Below, piece after piece: positions 28,795 to 49,836 of a DNA stretch of 64,000 nucleotides; position 1 is the first letter of the stretch; each line of letters begins with the position of its first letter. Source of the stretch: Dugong dugon (taxonomy: Eukaryota; Chordata; Mammalia; Sirenia; Dugongidae); contig CM057476.1 of NCBI GenBank assembly GCA_030035585.1, forward strand, positions 149,001-213,000, written 5' to 3'. The notes under the pieces were generated by a model. The model saw only the letters and a program-made list of their open reading frames with translations, was not told the origin of the DNA and did no database searches. Made by a program: the position numbers and the translations under genes.

Positions 28795-28979
28795 ACATTT
28801 TAAGATTTAGAGTCTAAAAGTCTTGATTCTCACACTCCGGTTTTTCCAGTTACTACTTTGTCCCTATTGGCAAGTTTCTCTGTAACTCAATTTCCTTACA
28901 TGTAAAATGAGGATAAACATCATCATATCAAAATAACATAAGAGAAGGGCAGAAAGTAAGTGCTCAAGAAGTGGTTCTG
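28795..28979 (+). repeat. MIR SINE fragment
   Basis: TTTCCTTACATGTAAAATGAGGATAA (26 bp core) followed by AGTAAGTGCTCAAGAAGTGG is a diverged MIR. Its 3' end is cut by an L1 insertion. Confidence 0.7.
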
Positions 28980-29889
28980 CTAACTAGATAGTAGACAAGG
29001 GTCAACTTTGATGAAGGGAAGGACAACACACAATACAGGTGATTTCAGCATAACTGAACCAAAGCAAAAGCAAAGAAGTTTCCTAGACACATCTAAACAC
29101 TTTAAGGGACAGAGTAGCTGGGACTGGGTCCTGGGGACCATACTTTCAGGGGACATCTAGTTCAACTGGCATAACATAGTTTATAAAGAAAATGTTCTAC
29201 ATCCCACTTTGGTGAGTAGCGTCTGGGATCTTAAAAGCTTGTGAGCAGCCACCTAAGACACGTCTATCGGTCGCATCCCACTTGGAGCAAAGGATAATGA
29301 AGAAAACCAAAGACACAAGGAAAATACTAGCCCAAAGGACTAAAGGACCAAGTGAATCAGAGACTTCTGCCTGAGACAGAACTAGATGGTGCCCGGCTAC
29401 CACCAATGACTGCTCTGACAGGGAACACGACAGAGTAGGAGAAAAACATAAAACAGAATGCACATTCACATAAAAAGACCAGACTTACTGGTCTGACAGA
29501 AACTGGAGGAACTCCTGGAACTACTGCCCCTAGCCGTTCTGCTAACCCAGAGCTGAAACCATTCCCGAAGCCCACTCTTCAGACAAAGATTAGACAGGAT
29601 TATAAAACAAAAAACAATACACATGAGGAACATGCTTCTTAGTTTAATCAGATATATGAGACCAAATGGGCAGCTCCTGTCCAAAAGCAGAATGAGAAGG
29701 CAGGAAGGGACAGGAACTGGTTGAATGGACACAGGGAACCTGGGGTGGAAAGGGGGAGTGTGCTGTCACATTGTGGGGATTGCAACCAATACCACAAAAC
29801 AATATGTGTATAAATTCTTGAATGAGAAATTAACTTCAGCTGTAAACGTTTACCTAAAGCACAATAAAAAAATAAAAAAAGAAGAAGAG
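28980..29889 (+). mobile_element. L1 LINE, 3' UTR-only copy with 12-bp TSD
   Basis: About 910 bp co-linear with the 3' UTR of the L1 at 24.0-24.9 kb (AGAAGTTTCCT, GACATCTAG, CATCCCACTTTGGTGAGT). Ends in an A-rich tail. Flanked by GAAGTGGTTCTG at 28968-28979 and 29890-29901. Confidence 0.9.
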
Positions 29890-29901
29890 GAAGTGGTTCT
29901 G

Positions 29902-30636
29902 GTTGTTGTTGTTACTATTATTGAGATATCACCTGGAAGAAACAGGAATCTGGACAAAGAAAATGGCTTGAGGTAAGCACCAAGGACCAGTAGGAATAGC
30001 TCAAGAAAGCAAGCTTAAAATCATTTTTGTTCCTACTGATAAAAAACAGTCCACAGAATCCTACCTATTCAATGGTATTCAAATTTCACTTCATTGCATT
30101 CCTTCTGACACTGCTTTTGAGTTCAGACCCTGAGCACTTGAAACCTTGGTTTTATAAAACCGCACCTAACTGATCACGTTGTCTCCCTCCCACATAAATT
30201 TGGCTACCCTATTGGAGGTCTCTATCATCATCCAACCTTTCGTTAGTCATTCAAACTTTTATTCATTCCTCAAAAAGATCACCAGCTACACGTCTTAGTA
30301 TCCAAAAGGGTTAAACCATTGTCTTTCTTCTTCTTTTCTTCTGTTAGTAACAGTGTTACCTTCCAGTCACCCAGGTTTGAATATAAAACTTGAAAATACT
30401 TTAGAATTAAACTTCATAACCCATATAAGAAATTATCTTGAGGCAGCTTACACTTTGATAATTATAAGTGTGTTATCTCTCCACTGGACTGTATATTCCC
30501 TGAGATTTATACCACATTGCTGATTTCTACACTACATATGTTTAAGGAATAATATGTCAACAAATATGTAGATCAATGACAGAAATTTGTCAGAGAAAAG
30601 AATAGGTGATTTTCAGGTAAGTAAAGCAAAGAAGGG
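29902..30636. other. No gene or repeat recognised
   Basis: AT-rich sequence of ordinary complexity; no exon signals or classifiable repeat seen. Confidence 0.45.
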
Positions 30637-30811
30637 GAGGTTCCTCGATGGTGCAAATAGTTAAACACTTGACTACTAGCTGAAAGTGCAAGTGCTTCGG
30701 AAGACAGGCCTGGGAAAGCTTCTGAAAGGTCACAGCCTTGAAAACCGTATGGAACTCTGTACCCATGTTCCCCATAAGACAGAATCGACTTGACGGCAAC
30801 TAACAACAATG
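30637..30811 (+). repeat. AfroSINE, plus orientation, diverged
   Basis: Head GGTTCCTCGATGGTGCAAAT, middle CACAGCCTTGAAAACCGTAT, end AATCGACTTGACGGCAACTA. Confidence 0.8.
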
Positions 30812-30868
30812 ACAAAGCAAAGAAACATCAACAGCATTTTTTTAAAAAAGTAAAGAGTGAATTTTAAT

Positions 30869-31370
30869 GTTGTTGTGAAGTGCCGTCGAGTCAATTCCTA
30901 CTCATAGCAACCCTACGCACAGCAGAATGAAACACTGCCCGGTCGCTCGCCATCCTCACAATCATTATGCTTGAGCCCATTTTTGCAGCCACCGTGTGAA
31001 TCCATCTCGTTGAGAGTCTTCCTCTTTTTCACTGACCCTCTACCAAGCACAATGTCCTTCTCCAGGGACTGATCCCTCCTGATAACATGTCCAAAGTATG
31101 TGAGACGTAGTCTCGCCATCCTTGCTTCTAAGCATTCTGGCTGTACTTCTTCCAACACAGACTTGTTCATTCTTTTGTCAGTCCATAGTATATTCAATAG
31201 GCTTCACCAACACCATAATTCAAAGGCGTCAATTATTTGGTCTTCCTTATTCATTAGCCAGCTTTCGCATGCACATGAGGCAATGGAAAACACCACAGCT
31301 TGGCTCAGGCGCACCTTAGTTTTCAAGGTGACATCTTTGCTTTTTAACACTTTAAAGAAGTCTCTTGCAG
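30869..31370 (-). mobile_element. RTE-type LINE 3' end, minus orientation
   Basis: Starts TGTTGTTGTGAAGTGCCGTC and follows the RTE family (CCATCTCGTTGAGAGTCTTC, CTGATCCCTCCTGATAACAT, AAGGTGACATCTTTGC) up to about 31370, where an LTR fragment begins. Confidence 0.9.
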
Positions 31371-31384
31371 GTGAGATTTCAAAT

Positions 31385-31535
31385 CATTGGCTACTCACAG
31401 CAGATCCCATCGTGGACGTTATCACACTACATCAAATCTCATCATGGAATTGATCACATCATGACTGCCAAACCACTTAGAATCATGGCCCAGCCAAGTT
31501 GACGCATAACCTTAACCATCACAGTCCACCCCTTG
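31385..31535 (-). mobile_element. Truncated LTR, same family as 26176-26727
   Basis: The reverse complement starts TGTGATGGTTAAGGTTATG and shares GCTGGGCCATGATTCT and the CAGATCCC-type centre with the 26-kb LTR. The 3' half is missing. Sequence to about 31720 could be internal MaLR sequence, but this is not certain. Confidence 0.75.
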
Positions 31536-31859
31536 TCAACTTGGCACCTGTATACATCTCAAACCATACATAACCTCTGAATAAAGAGAATTATAAAGTG
31601 ATACTTGTGCCTAACATGATATAATGAACCCACATACAACGAAAAGGGCACTAGCCCTACTTACATCTTGTATTGTATAAGTGAAGAAAACAAATCCTTG
31701 CTGCATACACACAAAACAGAAATACTCATAATTACAGTCCTCGTTTCTACTACTGCTATTCTGACTTCACGGATGAGGGCACTGATTTTAGACACAGACT
31801 TTCAAATGTGCTGTAACAACTTTCCATTTACTGCAAACATCAAGGGCATCACCCAGGCA

Positions 31860-32230
31860 GAACGGAAGTGCGAGGGAAGTCGAGCGGCAAGCCAGCCCTC
31901 CAAGCTCCGAAGCTGAAGGCGGTGGGGGACCACGCCGACACCTCACTCCAGCCTCGGTTCTCGATCGAAGACACAAAGCAACGGCAGCGCCCACCCCCTA
32001 AGGCCGACGCCCGGAGAAAGGGCACGATGCAGGTAAAGAGCTCCAGCGGCCTCACGTGCCAGACACAGTCCAGGCTACCGCAAGCCGTGGGGCGAGCACA
32101 TAGCGCGCCTTGTCAGGACACCCGGTCGCCTAGCAACGCTCCGCCACAAGGCTGGGGCCGCTCACTGTGGAGTGGAAGTGCGCCTGCGCAAACCCGTGGA
32201 CGGCTGGTACTACAATTCCCAGAATACTCT
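31860..32230 (-). promoter_or_regulatory. CpG-island promoter facing minus, no intact gene
   Basis: A dense CpG cluster. It holds an E-box CACGTG (about 32055), an RFX X-box-like GTCGCCTAGCAAC (about 32124-32136), a perfect NRF1-type TGCGCCTGCGCA (32179-32190) and an SBS motif ACTACAATTCCCAGAATAC (32209-32227). The SBS orientation is that of the minus-strand gene ZNF26. The only downstream minus-strand KZFP is the pseudogene at 27.9-28.6 kb. Confidence 0.75.
32209..32227 (+). promoter_or_regulatory. SBS motif (ZNF143/THAP11), near-consensus
   Basis: ACTACAATTCCCAGAATAC differs from ACTACAATTCCCAGCATGC at only two positions. Confidence 0.85.
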
Positions 32231-32449
32231 ATGAATTAACCAAGGTCTCCCCTAGCGGCTAAACACAAAAATTTTACCCCGGCACTTCTCATGTGCCTCT
32301 CCCTGCCGTAAGAAAAGGAATGCAGTCCTGGTGTAGAAAACGCGTTTTTGTGCATGGAAAATTTCTCACTTGTGTCTCGCAGTATACTGGGACATCTTGT
32401 TGAACTAGGAAGCAATCATACCTAGAAAGCCGAAACTTCACACTAGCAG

Positions 32450-32900
32450 GCCTACGGAAGAATCCCGCGTTTAAGGCACTGCCCCTCGGAGCCCTCAGAA
32501 AACGGCTGTTTCAGGGCGCGCAGGACTCTGGGAAATGTAGTTCCGCGCGTACACTTCCGCAGTCGGGCCGCGTACACCGCGGCGCTGCGGGGCCGCAAAG
32601 AGAAGGGTGTGTAGGGTGGAAGGAAGATGGGCGACGAGGCTGTGTGGCCGGGGATGACTTCCGTGTCCACCCGAGTTCCGCGTTGACACCAGCTATAGCC
32701 CCGACCCGCTCCAGAGCCTGGTCTCGAGGAATGCCCGAGAAGACTGCCTCGAAGTGCACGCGCCGTCTCCGGGCCTGGTAGGGTGACCCCGGGCCGCGTG
32801 GGAGGGGACGAGGGGGTCTCCGAGATGCCGAGCGGCGGGCGAGTGGGCGGGGCTGGATCGTGGGATTCTGTGGGGGTGAGTGACGAGGGGGTTGTGGAGG
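32450..32900 (+). promoter_or_regulatory. ZNF605: ZNF605 CpG-island promoter and first exon
   Basis: A CpG-dense block with an SBS motif in reverse orientation at 32524-32541 (GACTCTGGGAAATGTAGT). Downstream sequence (GTTCCGCGCGTACACTTCCG, GGCGCTGCGGGGCCG) is homologous to the promoter at 59.04-59.1 kb. The first exon is non-coding; the donor is uncertain, with GTGAGT near 32877 a candidate. No TATA box. Confidence 0.8.
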
Positions 32901-34035
32901 TGGCTGTGAAACTGATTAATTTGGGGACATCTGAGGGACAGTTACTGGAGTTTCTGTGGAAATCAATCATTTGGGGCTTGAGTGGTTGTGGGGCCAGTGG
33001 GGGGAATTAATTGGTTGATTGGGAACGTCTAGGGTGAATCGTTGGAACGGGCCTTTGGGGATCACTTCTGAAGTCTTTCGGAGTTGAGCAATCGAGCGTT
33101 GGAGGCAGGACGGGGAGAGATTGAGAGTGAGGGAGTCACTGCATGCGGGCTGCCCTTGTTGAGTGAGGGGCGTGGATCAGGGGCCTTGGAGATGAGTGTG
33201 TATCTCATGGTGAGGGTTTGTTTGTATGAATAATTAGGATTCTGGTGACCAAGGAATTGGAGGTCTTTGGGTTAATAATTGCAGGCCAGTGGGTATGAAT
33301 GATAATACCTCTCGGGGGAGGCGTCTATTTTGGGGAGATACAGAGGGAGCCAGAGAATTGTTGGACTATGGATTTCATTACCTGGAAGGGAATGACTGGG
33401 ATGGCCTGGGACGAGTGGTTAAGGATCCTTTCTAGGCCTTGTTTGGGGGCGTGAAATTGAGGCCTCAGAGATTGGGGAAGGCGGTCTAGATATAAATGGC
33501 TGGTCTGTTGGGCTGGTGATTGCATGGATGTAGGGTAGTAACTGGAGACCTTTTTGTTGGGAGTCATTGCGGGGGGGCCTGGGGTGTCAGTGTTTGTGGA
33601 GAGTTGGAAGCCCTTTCAGAATGCTGATTAGGAAGCCATATGGGAGTGTCCGTGGATGATGAATGAGCATGGGGTGCATCAGAGAATGGGGTGTCACATG
33701 GGGTGAATACTTGGGGGCGCTGTGAGATAAGGGATTAGAGATCCTTTGGGGTTTAGTGATGGGGCTACATTAGGCAGCTTGTAGTGATGAGACCGCCTGA
33801 GGATGTTGATGATGGGGGTTCTGTGAGAGCAGTGATGGGGTACCTGTTAAGGTGAGTGAGTGGATGTCTATAGGAGAGAGTGATTGGAGTTCTTGCGGGG
33901 GGGGGGGCATACTTTGGGATTCAGCATTTGGGGCACATTTTTGGTCAGTGAATAGACAATCTGTGGAGATTATTAAATGGGGGGCTTAGGGGGAGCCACA
34001 GGGGTGTCTTGGGATCAGTGTTTAGAAGGTAGGCT
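32900..34035 (+). repeat. G-rich degenerate tandem repeat in ZNF605 intron 1
   Basis: Irregular units of about 25-40 bp built around TGATTGGGG, a few bases, TTTGGGG or CTGTGGGG and TCAGTG. The plus strand is strongly G-rich, including a G10 run near 33900. Similar units fill 59420-61320 downstream of the related promoter. Confidence 0.7.
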
Positions 34036-34500
34036 TTTCCTCTTTCTGAGCTCAGCTAAATGTTACCTCCTCTGAGAGGCCTTCTGTGACTGTACTCCAG
34101 ATGTTGTTGTTAGTTGCGTGGAGTCGGCTCCAACTCATGGCGTCCCCACATGTGCAGAGTAGAACTGCTCCATAGGGTTTTCAAGACTAATCTTTCAGAA
34201 GTAGATTGCCAGGCGTGTCTTTTGAGGTGCCTCTGAGTGGGTTCAAACTGCCAACCTTTTGGCTAGTAGCTGAGCGCTTAGCCGTCTGTGCCACCCAGGG
34301 ACTCCATCCACACATACTCTGTCACATTACTCTTCTAAGTACTCTCACAGTCTGAAATTATTTTATTTACTTGTCTATGTGTTTCCCACTCTTGAATGTA
34401 TTTCCTGTAGGACAGGCACCTTGTTTATTTTAATAAACTGTGCCCAGAACAGTGCCTAGGACATAACAGGCACTCAGCAGAAGCTGCTTCCTTGACCAGT
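34036..34500 (+). repeat. L2 fragment interrupted by an AfroSINE
   Basis: L2 3' text before (TGAGAGGCCTTCTGTGACTG) and after (GGCACCTTGTTTATTTTAAT, AGTGCCTAGGACATAACAGG) the SINE is co-linear. Confidence 0.8.
34104..34305 (-). repeat. AfroSINE inserted in L2, minus orientation
   Basis: TTGTTGTTAGTTGCGTGGAG through GTCTGTGCCACCCAGGGACT; belongs to the variant with the GAGGTGCCTCTGAGTGGG block. Confidence 0.9.
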
Positions 34501-35248
34501 AAATGAGTCTGTGGTAGTGTGTGTGTGTGAGTGTATGTGAAACTTAGTGTAACTGAGAAAGGATGGTGTGAGTATGTCAATACAAATAGGCACTCACTTC
34601 CTGATTTCTGAGGGGAAGGGCAGGCATATTTGTCCCAAGGTGAGGTGAGGAAGAAGCAACATAAAAGCTTTCCTTAGACCTCTCTTCTCGCTGCCCCTTC
34701 TGGCTGCCAAATGTTCTAGGCTGCTTAGCCCCAAACCCACACTTAGGCAGTCAGCTTCACTACGGCTGCAATCTCACCTGGGGTCTCTTTTCCTTATTAC
34801 TATTACTTCCTCTGATCTATGCTTTTCTTTTGCCCCAGGGCTGATTTGGGGGAAAGGAAGCTAGCACCCCAGGCTAATTCACCAATTTGATCTTTAGCCC
34901 TTTTCTGTTTACCACCCTGCCTAGGAATGAGTTGAACTTTATTCCATAGCATCCTTGAAAGTAATTTATTTTGTTTAAGTGCCCCCAGGAAATACTGCTG
35001 GAGAATGAGAGAGCTATCATTGTATTTCCAGAATTTCTTGATGTCCTTGCACAGAGGTTTGGTGTGGTGGTGCTGCCCACTGGGGGTGTTTGCTGGCACC
35101 AGTGAGGTGGGTGGTTTCAATCTGGTGTGTATGGGTGGGACCCAGGGCTGTTAAGTGGGATGCATGGGGTGGACCTGGCCCAGGTGCCGGTCACTCTCCA
35201 TTGAGACCCACAGTTGCTCACATTCTGTCCTGTTTTTTTCCCCACCAG

Positions 35249-35523
35249 CCCTTATCCAGTCTCCAGACATCCAGTCTGAGGCTTCAGATATGAGTTACCA
35301 ACAAGAGGAACACAGGATGTAGGACCTCAAATTAACTACATCATCCAAAATAAATTCACACAGGCCATGGCACTCAGGAACAAGACAATTCACATGAGAT
35401 AAGAAGAGACCTCAGGACCAGGAATGCATTCTCAGTGTACAGACCTTTGAACAGAAGCCTCTCCACAGAGCGGCAGGACAGAGAAGTCACAGCACACAGC
35501 AAGTGTCCCAGAAGCAGCAGAAA

Positions 35524-35538
<15 letters not shown>
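35249..35538 (+). CDS. ZNF605: ZNF605 exon 2: 5' UTR and start codon
   Basis: The acceptor follows a long pyrimidine tract ending CCCCACCAG at 35248. Most of the exon is 5' UTR with in-frame stops. Coding starts at ATG 35524, giving MIKSQ, then donor GTGAGT at 35539. The start is supported by the remembered human N-terminus [15 protein letters not shown]. The exon's 5' boundary is an inference. Confidence 0.8.
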
Positions 35539-45226
<9,688 letters not shown>

Positions 45227-45625
45227 AAACCATATGAGGGCAATGAATGTGGAAAGCCAGTCTTAGATATCATACCCTTTAACACTTGTGAAGAGAGTGT
45301 TTCTCACTACAGAAGAGAAAACTTATCAATGCAGTTACTGTTGAAAAAGCTTTCAAGGGTAGTCTCACTAAACAGAATTCATAAAGGACAGAATTTGTAA
45401 AAAGTAAAGAATGTAAAAAGCCTTCCCCCAGCAGTCACAGCTAGTTACACATAAGGTAACTCATCAAGGTGAAAGTTTTATCAATACTGTATGGTACAAA
45501 AGCTTTTAGTCAGAAGTTCTCAGCTCATTAAACAACTGAGGATCTAAACAGGAGAAAAACTATTGTTTTAACAAGTGAGCAAAAAGATTTCATCAAGAAA
45601 TGACAACTCATTGTACACCAGAGAA
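45227..45625 (+). pseudogene. Vestigial zinc fingers past the ZNF605 stop
   Basis: About four to five decayed 84-bp finger units continue directly after the stop. AAACCATATGAGGGCAATGA still encodes KPYEGNE, and later traces such as GCAGTCACAGCTAGTTACAC and CAGCTCATTAAACAACTGAG keep finger spacing. Cysteines are lost and indels and stops are frequent. These are presumably transcribed as 3' UTR. Confidence 0.8.
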
Positions 45626-45630
45626 TACTT

Positions 45631-45812
45631 AAAACCCATTGCAGCTGAGTCCATTCCAACCTTAGGGACCCTATAGGACAGAGTAGAACTGCCCACTGGG
45701 TTTCCAAGAATATAAATCTTTACGGAAGGAAACTGCTATCTTTCTCCACTAGAGCAGCTGGCGAGTGCAAACTGCCAACCTTTTGGTTTATAGCCAAGCG
45801 CCTAATGACTAC
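45631..45812 (-). repeat. AfroSINE, minus orientation
   Basis: ACCCATTGCAGCTGAGTCC through CCAACCTTTTGGTTTATAGC; the head is degraded (CGCCTAATGACTAC). Confidence 0.85.
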
Positions 45813-46199
45813 AGGAAATGCTGAATATTGTATATTAGAGATTTCATACTAAGGAATAGCCCTAATAATTTAAAGAGTTTGAGAAGCATGATCCCATTAA
45901 AATAATTCTCCAAGGAAATTGTGTTCACTGTATGTAAATTATTACGAAATTTAACCACTCTAAATAGTAACTCTGTTTACTAAGGGTGAAGATTTCTTCT
46001 GTCAGCCACAATAGAATGACAGACCAGATTTACTCTCCTGCCACGAACAGCTAGAAACTATACAATACGTATGAAATAATGGTTTTCAAATACATGACAG
46101 GCACAGGTGTGAGATCCCTGGGAGAAAGGAAATAAGGTGAGGTGGGCCCTACAATGGCCTAGCTCACTGCCTAGTGGCAGTTTTTAGGTGGCAGTTCAG

Positions 46200-47700
46200 G
46201 GAGGGGAGCAGTCTTGCTGGCTTCAGAAGACACGATCAGTGCAAGGAGTCTAGAATTTGCAGCAAAGAGTACTAGAGAAGAGGGAATTTGCCAGAGACAG
46301 AGCAAGCTCCAGAAATCTGCAGGGTCCCCTTTAACACTTTGAGTACTGATTTGCACATGTATGAAAGGAAACTTCCTGAGGCCAGGAAAAGAACCTCTAG
46401 AAAGCGTAGTCTGAACAGTTCCAGGATCTCACACAGGGCTAGAAATAGTTCGTGTTCCCACCAGCCAGAGCAGAAAGAAGTTATGTGTGAGGCATCAGGT
46501 AGAATTCTCAGAATGGTATTGTTTTAGTAGTGAGGCTAAATTATACCTAGATTAAAGGCTGCTCTGGACCCACCCTGACAAAGCTTAATCAAGCCTGTAA
46601 AGGACCTAATTAATTCCATGTAACTTAATTGTACACCAGTGCAAAATCCAACACTGTAAAGGAATACAACAAATCATAGCACCAACAAGGTAGAATTCAG
46701 TGTCTGGATGCAATAAAACTTATTTGGCATACAAAGAAGGAGAAAAATAGATCGATAGAAACAGACCCAGAAAAGACAAAGATGATGGAGTTAGTAGAAA
46801 AGGATGTTAACATAGCTATTATAAATGTAAAGTAGAGGAGAACATGAACTTGATGAAACCTACGGTGGAAGATGAAAGAAGGAGTCCAGGTGGAACTTTT
46901 AGGGATGAAAGCAACAATATTTGAAATTATACATATCTACATTATGTATATAATGAATTAAGAACAGATTAGACACAGAAGAAAAGATCAATGAACTTGA
47001 ACAGTAAGAACAGAAACTATCCACGTGACGTGTGGATTGAAAAAAGGCTGGAAAAAAGAGAACAGAGAATCAGAGTGGTGAGATATACACATAATTAGTA
47101 GTCCTGGTAGGTGCTGAGAGAGAAGGGAGCAGAAAAATACTTGAATAAATAATGACTGAAAAATTCCCAAATGTGATGAAAACTATAACCTTACAGATTC
47201 AGTGTGCTCAAAGAACCCCAAGCAGAAGAAACAAAACTACACTTAAGTCACATTTTCTGAAAATCAGTGACAAAGAGAAAAATTTTAAAGCACCTAGAGA
47301 AGGGGAAAAAAAAAAGACAATACATATAGAGGAACAAAAAACTACAGCACACTTCTTGTCAGAAAGTATTCAAACTAGAAGACACTGGAGTGAACATCTT
47401 TAAATTACTGAAAGAAAGAAAAAAGGAAGAGGGTGGGGAAGCCCTGCAGCTCTAAACCTATTCCCAGCAAAAACTTTTTTTTTTTTTTTAGCTGAAGGCA
47501 AAACAAAGACTTTCAGACAAAAACCAAGAGAATTCATCACCTGCAAACCTGCCTGCAGGAAATATTAAAGGAAGTTCTTTGGGCAGCAGGAAAGTAATAC
47601 GAAGTGGAAATCTGGATCTACACAAAGGAATGGAGAGTGCCCAAAATGGTGAATATATGAGTAAACATAAAAATTTTTTTTCTCATTTCTAAATCTTTTA
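46200..47700 (+). repeat. L1/HAL1-type remnant, ORF1-like
   Basis: Text such as GAACTTGATGAAACC, GAAAAATTCCCAAATGTGAT, ATCACCTGCAAACCTGCC and AAAGGAAGTTCTTTGGGCAG is characteristic of ORF1 and following sequence in HAL1/old L1. Interrupted by a T15 run at about 47466; no intact frame. Confidence 0.6.
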
Positions 47701-49630
47701 GGAAGGTAGTTGACTGCTTAAAACAAAACTAATGGAATGTATTTGGGGTTTATTATATATTTAGAAGTAAAATGTGTGACAGTAGCACTTAAGTATGAAG
47801 CTTTCAAAATAGTTTAAATACATTGCCTCATCTGAATCAGAAGCTTGTTTCCTCAGAGCTCAGGTTGACTTGTATTTGTAGCAACTATACAAAAGAATTT
47901 TATACATTATGGATCTGTGTATGTACTGATTATACTCTATTTCCCTAGACCCGTTTTCCTCCTTTCTCTGCTGTGCCCCCTCAGAGGCTGTCCTCTAGAG
48001 ACTGCTTCTCTGGGTTTCTGCTTAGGTTTGAACAATGGGAGGTACCAGTAAAAGATCAGAGGGTGAGAGGGAGAGAGGTTGGGGTATTTATGAGCCCTCC
48101 CTCCTGGACCATGGTTAGGCAGTGTCTGTGCTCCTCTGTGGCTACAGCTCCCATTGGATGGCCCTTCTTATGTGGCTCTAGATCTTGCCATCTTTCAGTT
48201 AACAGCATTCCCTCTCCTTGCTCTTTAGACTTAAAGGTGATAATTGCTTCTTGGTGTTTCACCATCCCTCGTTGATTTCCTTAATTCTGAACACATATCT
48301 TTAAATAGTCCCTTCATTAAATTTTCTTGAGTTAACTCTTTGAATGTGCCATTTATTTTCTGTGCCATGTTTTAAATGATGAGCATTTAACAAAATTATG
48401 AGCATGGTACTGTTACTTGTGCCCCATAGAGCCTAGACTGACATCTACCCAAATTTCCCACATTAAACATCAATATTTTCTCTTTGTACTTTAACACTGC
48501 AGGCAAAGTTATGGCGGAATTACGTAGTTCTTTGTGCCTTGTTTTGCTGCATATGTAAATGGACTTGCAGTTAATACTAAATCCCTTGTCAGTAATAGGA
48601 ACCAGAAGGTTTTTGAAGTCTTACATGATACCTCTGAGTTGGCTAAACAACTTACAAAAGCATTGTTATTTATGTTAAATATGTACAGGCAGGAAACAAG
48701 ATAACCAGGTACTTAGTGAAGAAAGGCATGATGTACCATATTTCTCAGTACTCTAATTTTAAAAAGTTGTGCTACACTATGAACATATCCTCATCCCATA
48801 TCCTGCTGTTTTCTGTTACTTATAATTAATGTAAGCTGTAACCCATAAACAAAATTTTCCAATTTGATAAAATTTCCATTGTGGTCAGACTTACTGTAGA
48901 GAACCTCTGAAAGCCTCCACACAGCCTTTCCCAGCAGTTCCACCACAAACCCTTTGCAAAAAGAAAGTCAGCTCTTCTAAGGATAAACCATGGTTTCCTC
49001 ACTTATAATCTCATAAAGCATACCAAAGAGGCCCACTGTAGACATCAGACCCCTATCATTTCCCTTAAGAACTTCACCCTTCCATATCCTCTCTCGACCA
49101 CTCATTCTCTCCTACTGGCATACAAACCTCATCTGAAAGGAAATGATTACCGTCTAGCTACCTGGCAGTTTTTCTCTCCCAGTTGAGTTTGCATTTCAAC
49201 CTGCATTTTGAAATGGGTTCTTTATGCAGGTTTCCTATGTTGTACAGCACCAAGAGGCACCATTTACATTGTACTCTGTGTTAATGAAGTTGTGTGACTC
49301 TCTGGCCCTGCCTTTACGGCATTGGCTAACTAATTAGTCTTTTGAGACTTGGGCATAATTGGAATACAACACTGTGACTGTTAACCTGTAATCGTTTCTT
49401 TGTAATAGTGCTATGTGATCTATATATGATAGTAAAATGGTTTCCACCATCAGGATTCCCCCATGACTCCTTTTATTTGCCACATAGTGAAGACAGAGGT
49501 CATACTCACTTCACTGTTATTATCTTAGAAAACTTTATTTACCTCATGATGCCTGTCTGCAACTTGGGAACAGCCAATATAACATCTCATGGCCGGCTCA
49601 AAAGAAAATTCAAGTAAGCTGTGTATAAAG
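47700..49630. other. No repeat or gene recognised
   Basis: AT-rich sequence of ordinary complexity downstream of ZNF605, possibly distal 3' UTR. No exon or classifiable repeat seen. Confidence 0.4.
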
Positions 49631-49633
49631 TGG

Positions 49634-49836
49634 AGGAGCCCCAGTGGCGCAGTGATTAAGCAACTGGCTGCTAAGGGAAAGGTCGGCAGTTCCAACCCGC
49701 TAGCGCTCTGCAGAAGAAAGATGTGGCAATCTGCTTCCATAAAGATTACAGCCTTGGAAACCCTATGGGGCAGTTCTGCTCTGTCCTATAGGATCACTAT
49801 GAGTCAGAATCAACTCGACAGCAACAGCTTTGGTGT
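49634..49836 (+). repeat. AfroSINE, plus orientation, long form
   Basis: GGAGCCCCAGTGGCGCAGTG, AGAAAGATGTGGCAATCTGC, ATCAACTCGACAGCAACAGC; complete head to tail. Confidence 0.95.

Noticed and set aside
28600..31850. KRAB exons for the pseudogene
   Set aside because: I read this interval on the minus strand and found only MIR, L1, AfroSINE, RTE and LTR sequence; the exons are deleted or unrecognisable.
32452..32970. 172-aa minus-strand open frame over the ZNF605 promoter
   Set aside because: A GC-rich chance frame antisense to the first exon; proline/serine-rich without a recognisable domain.
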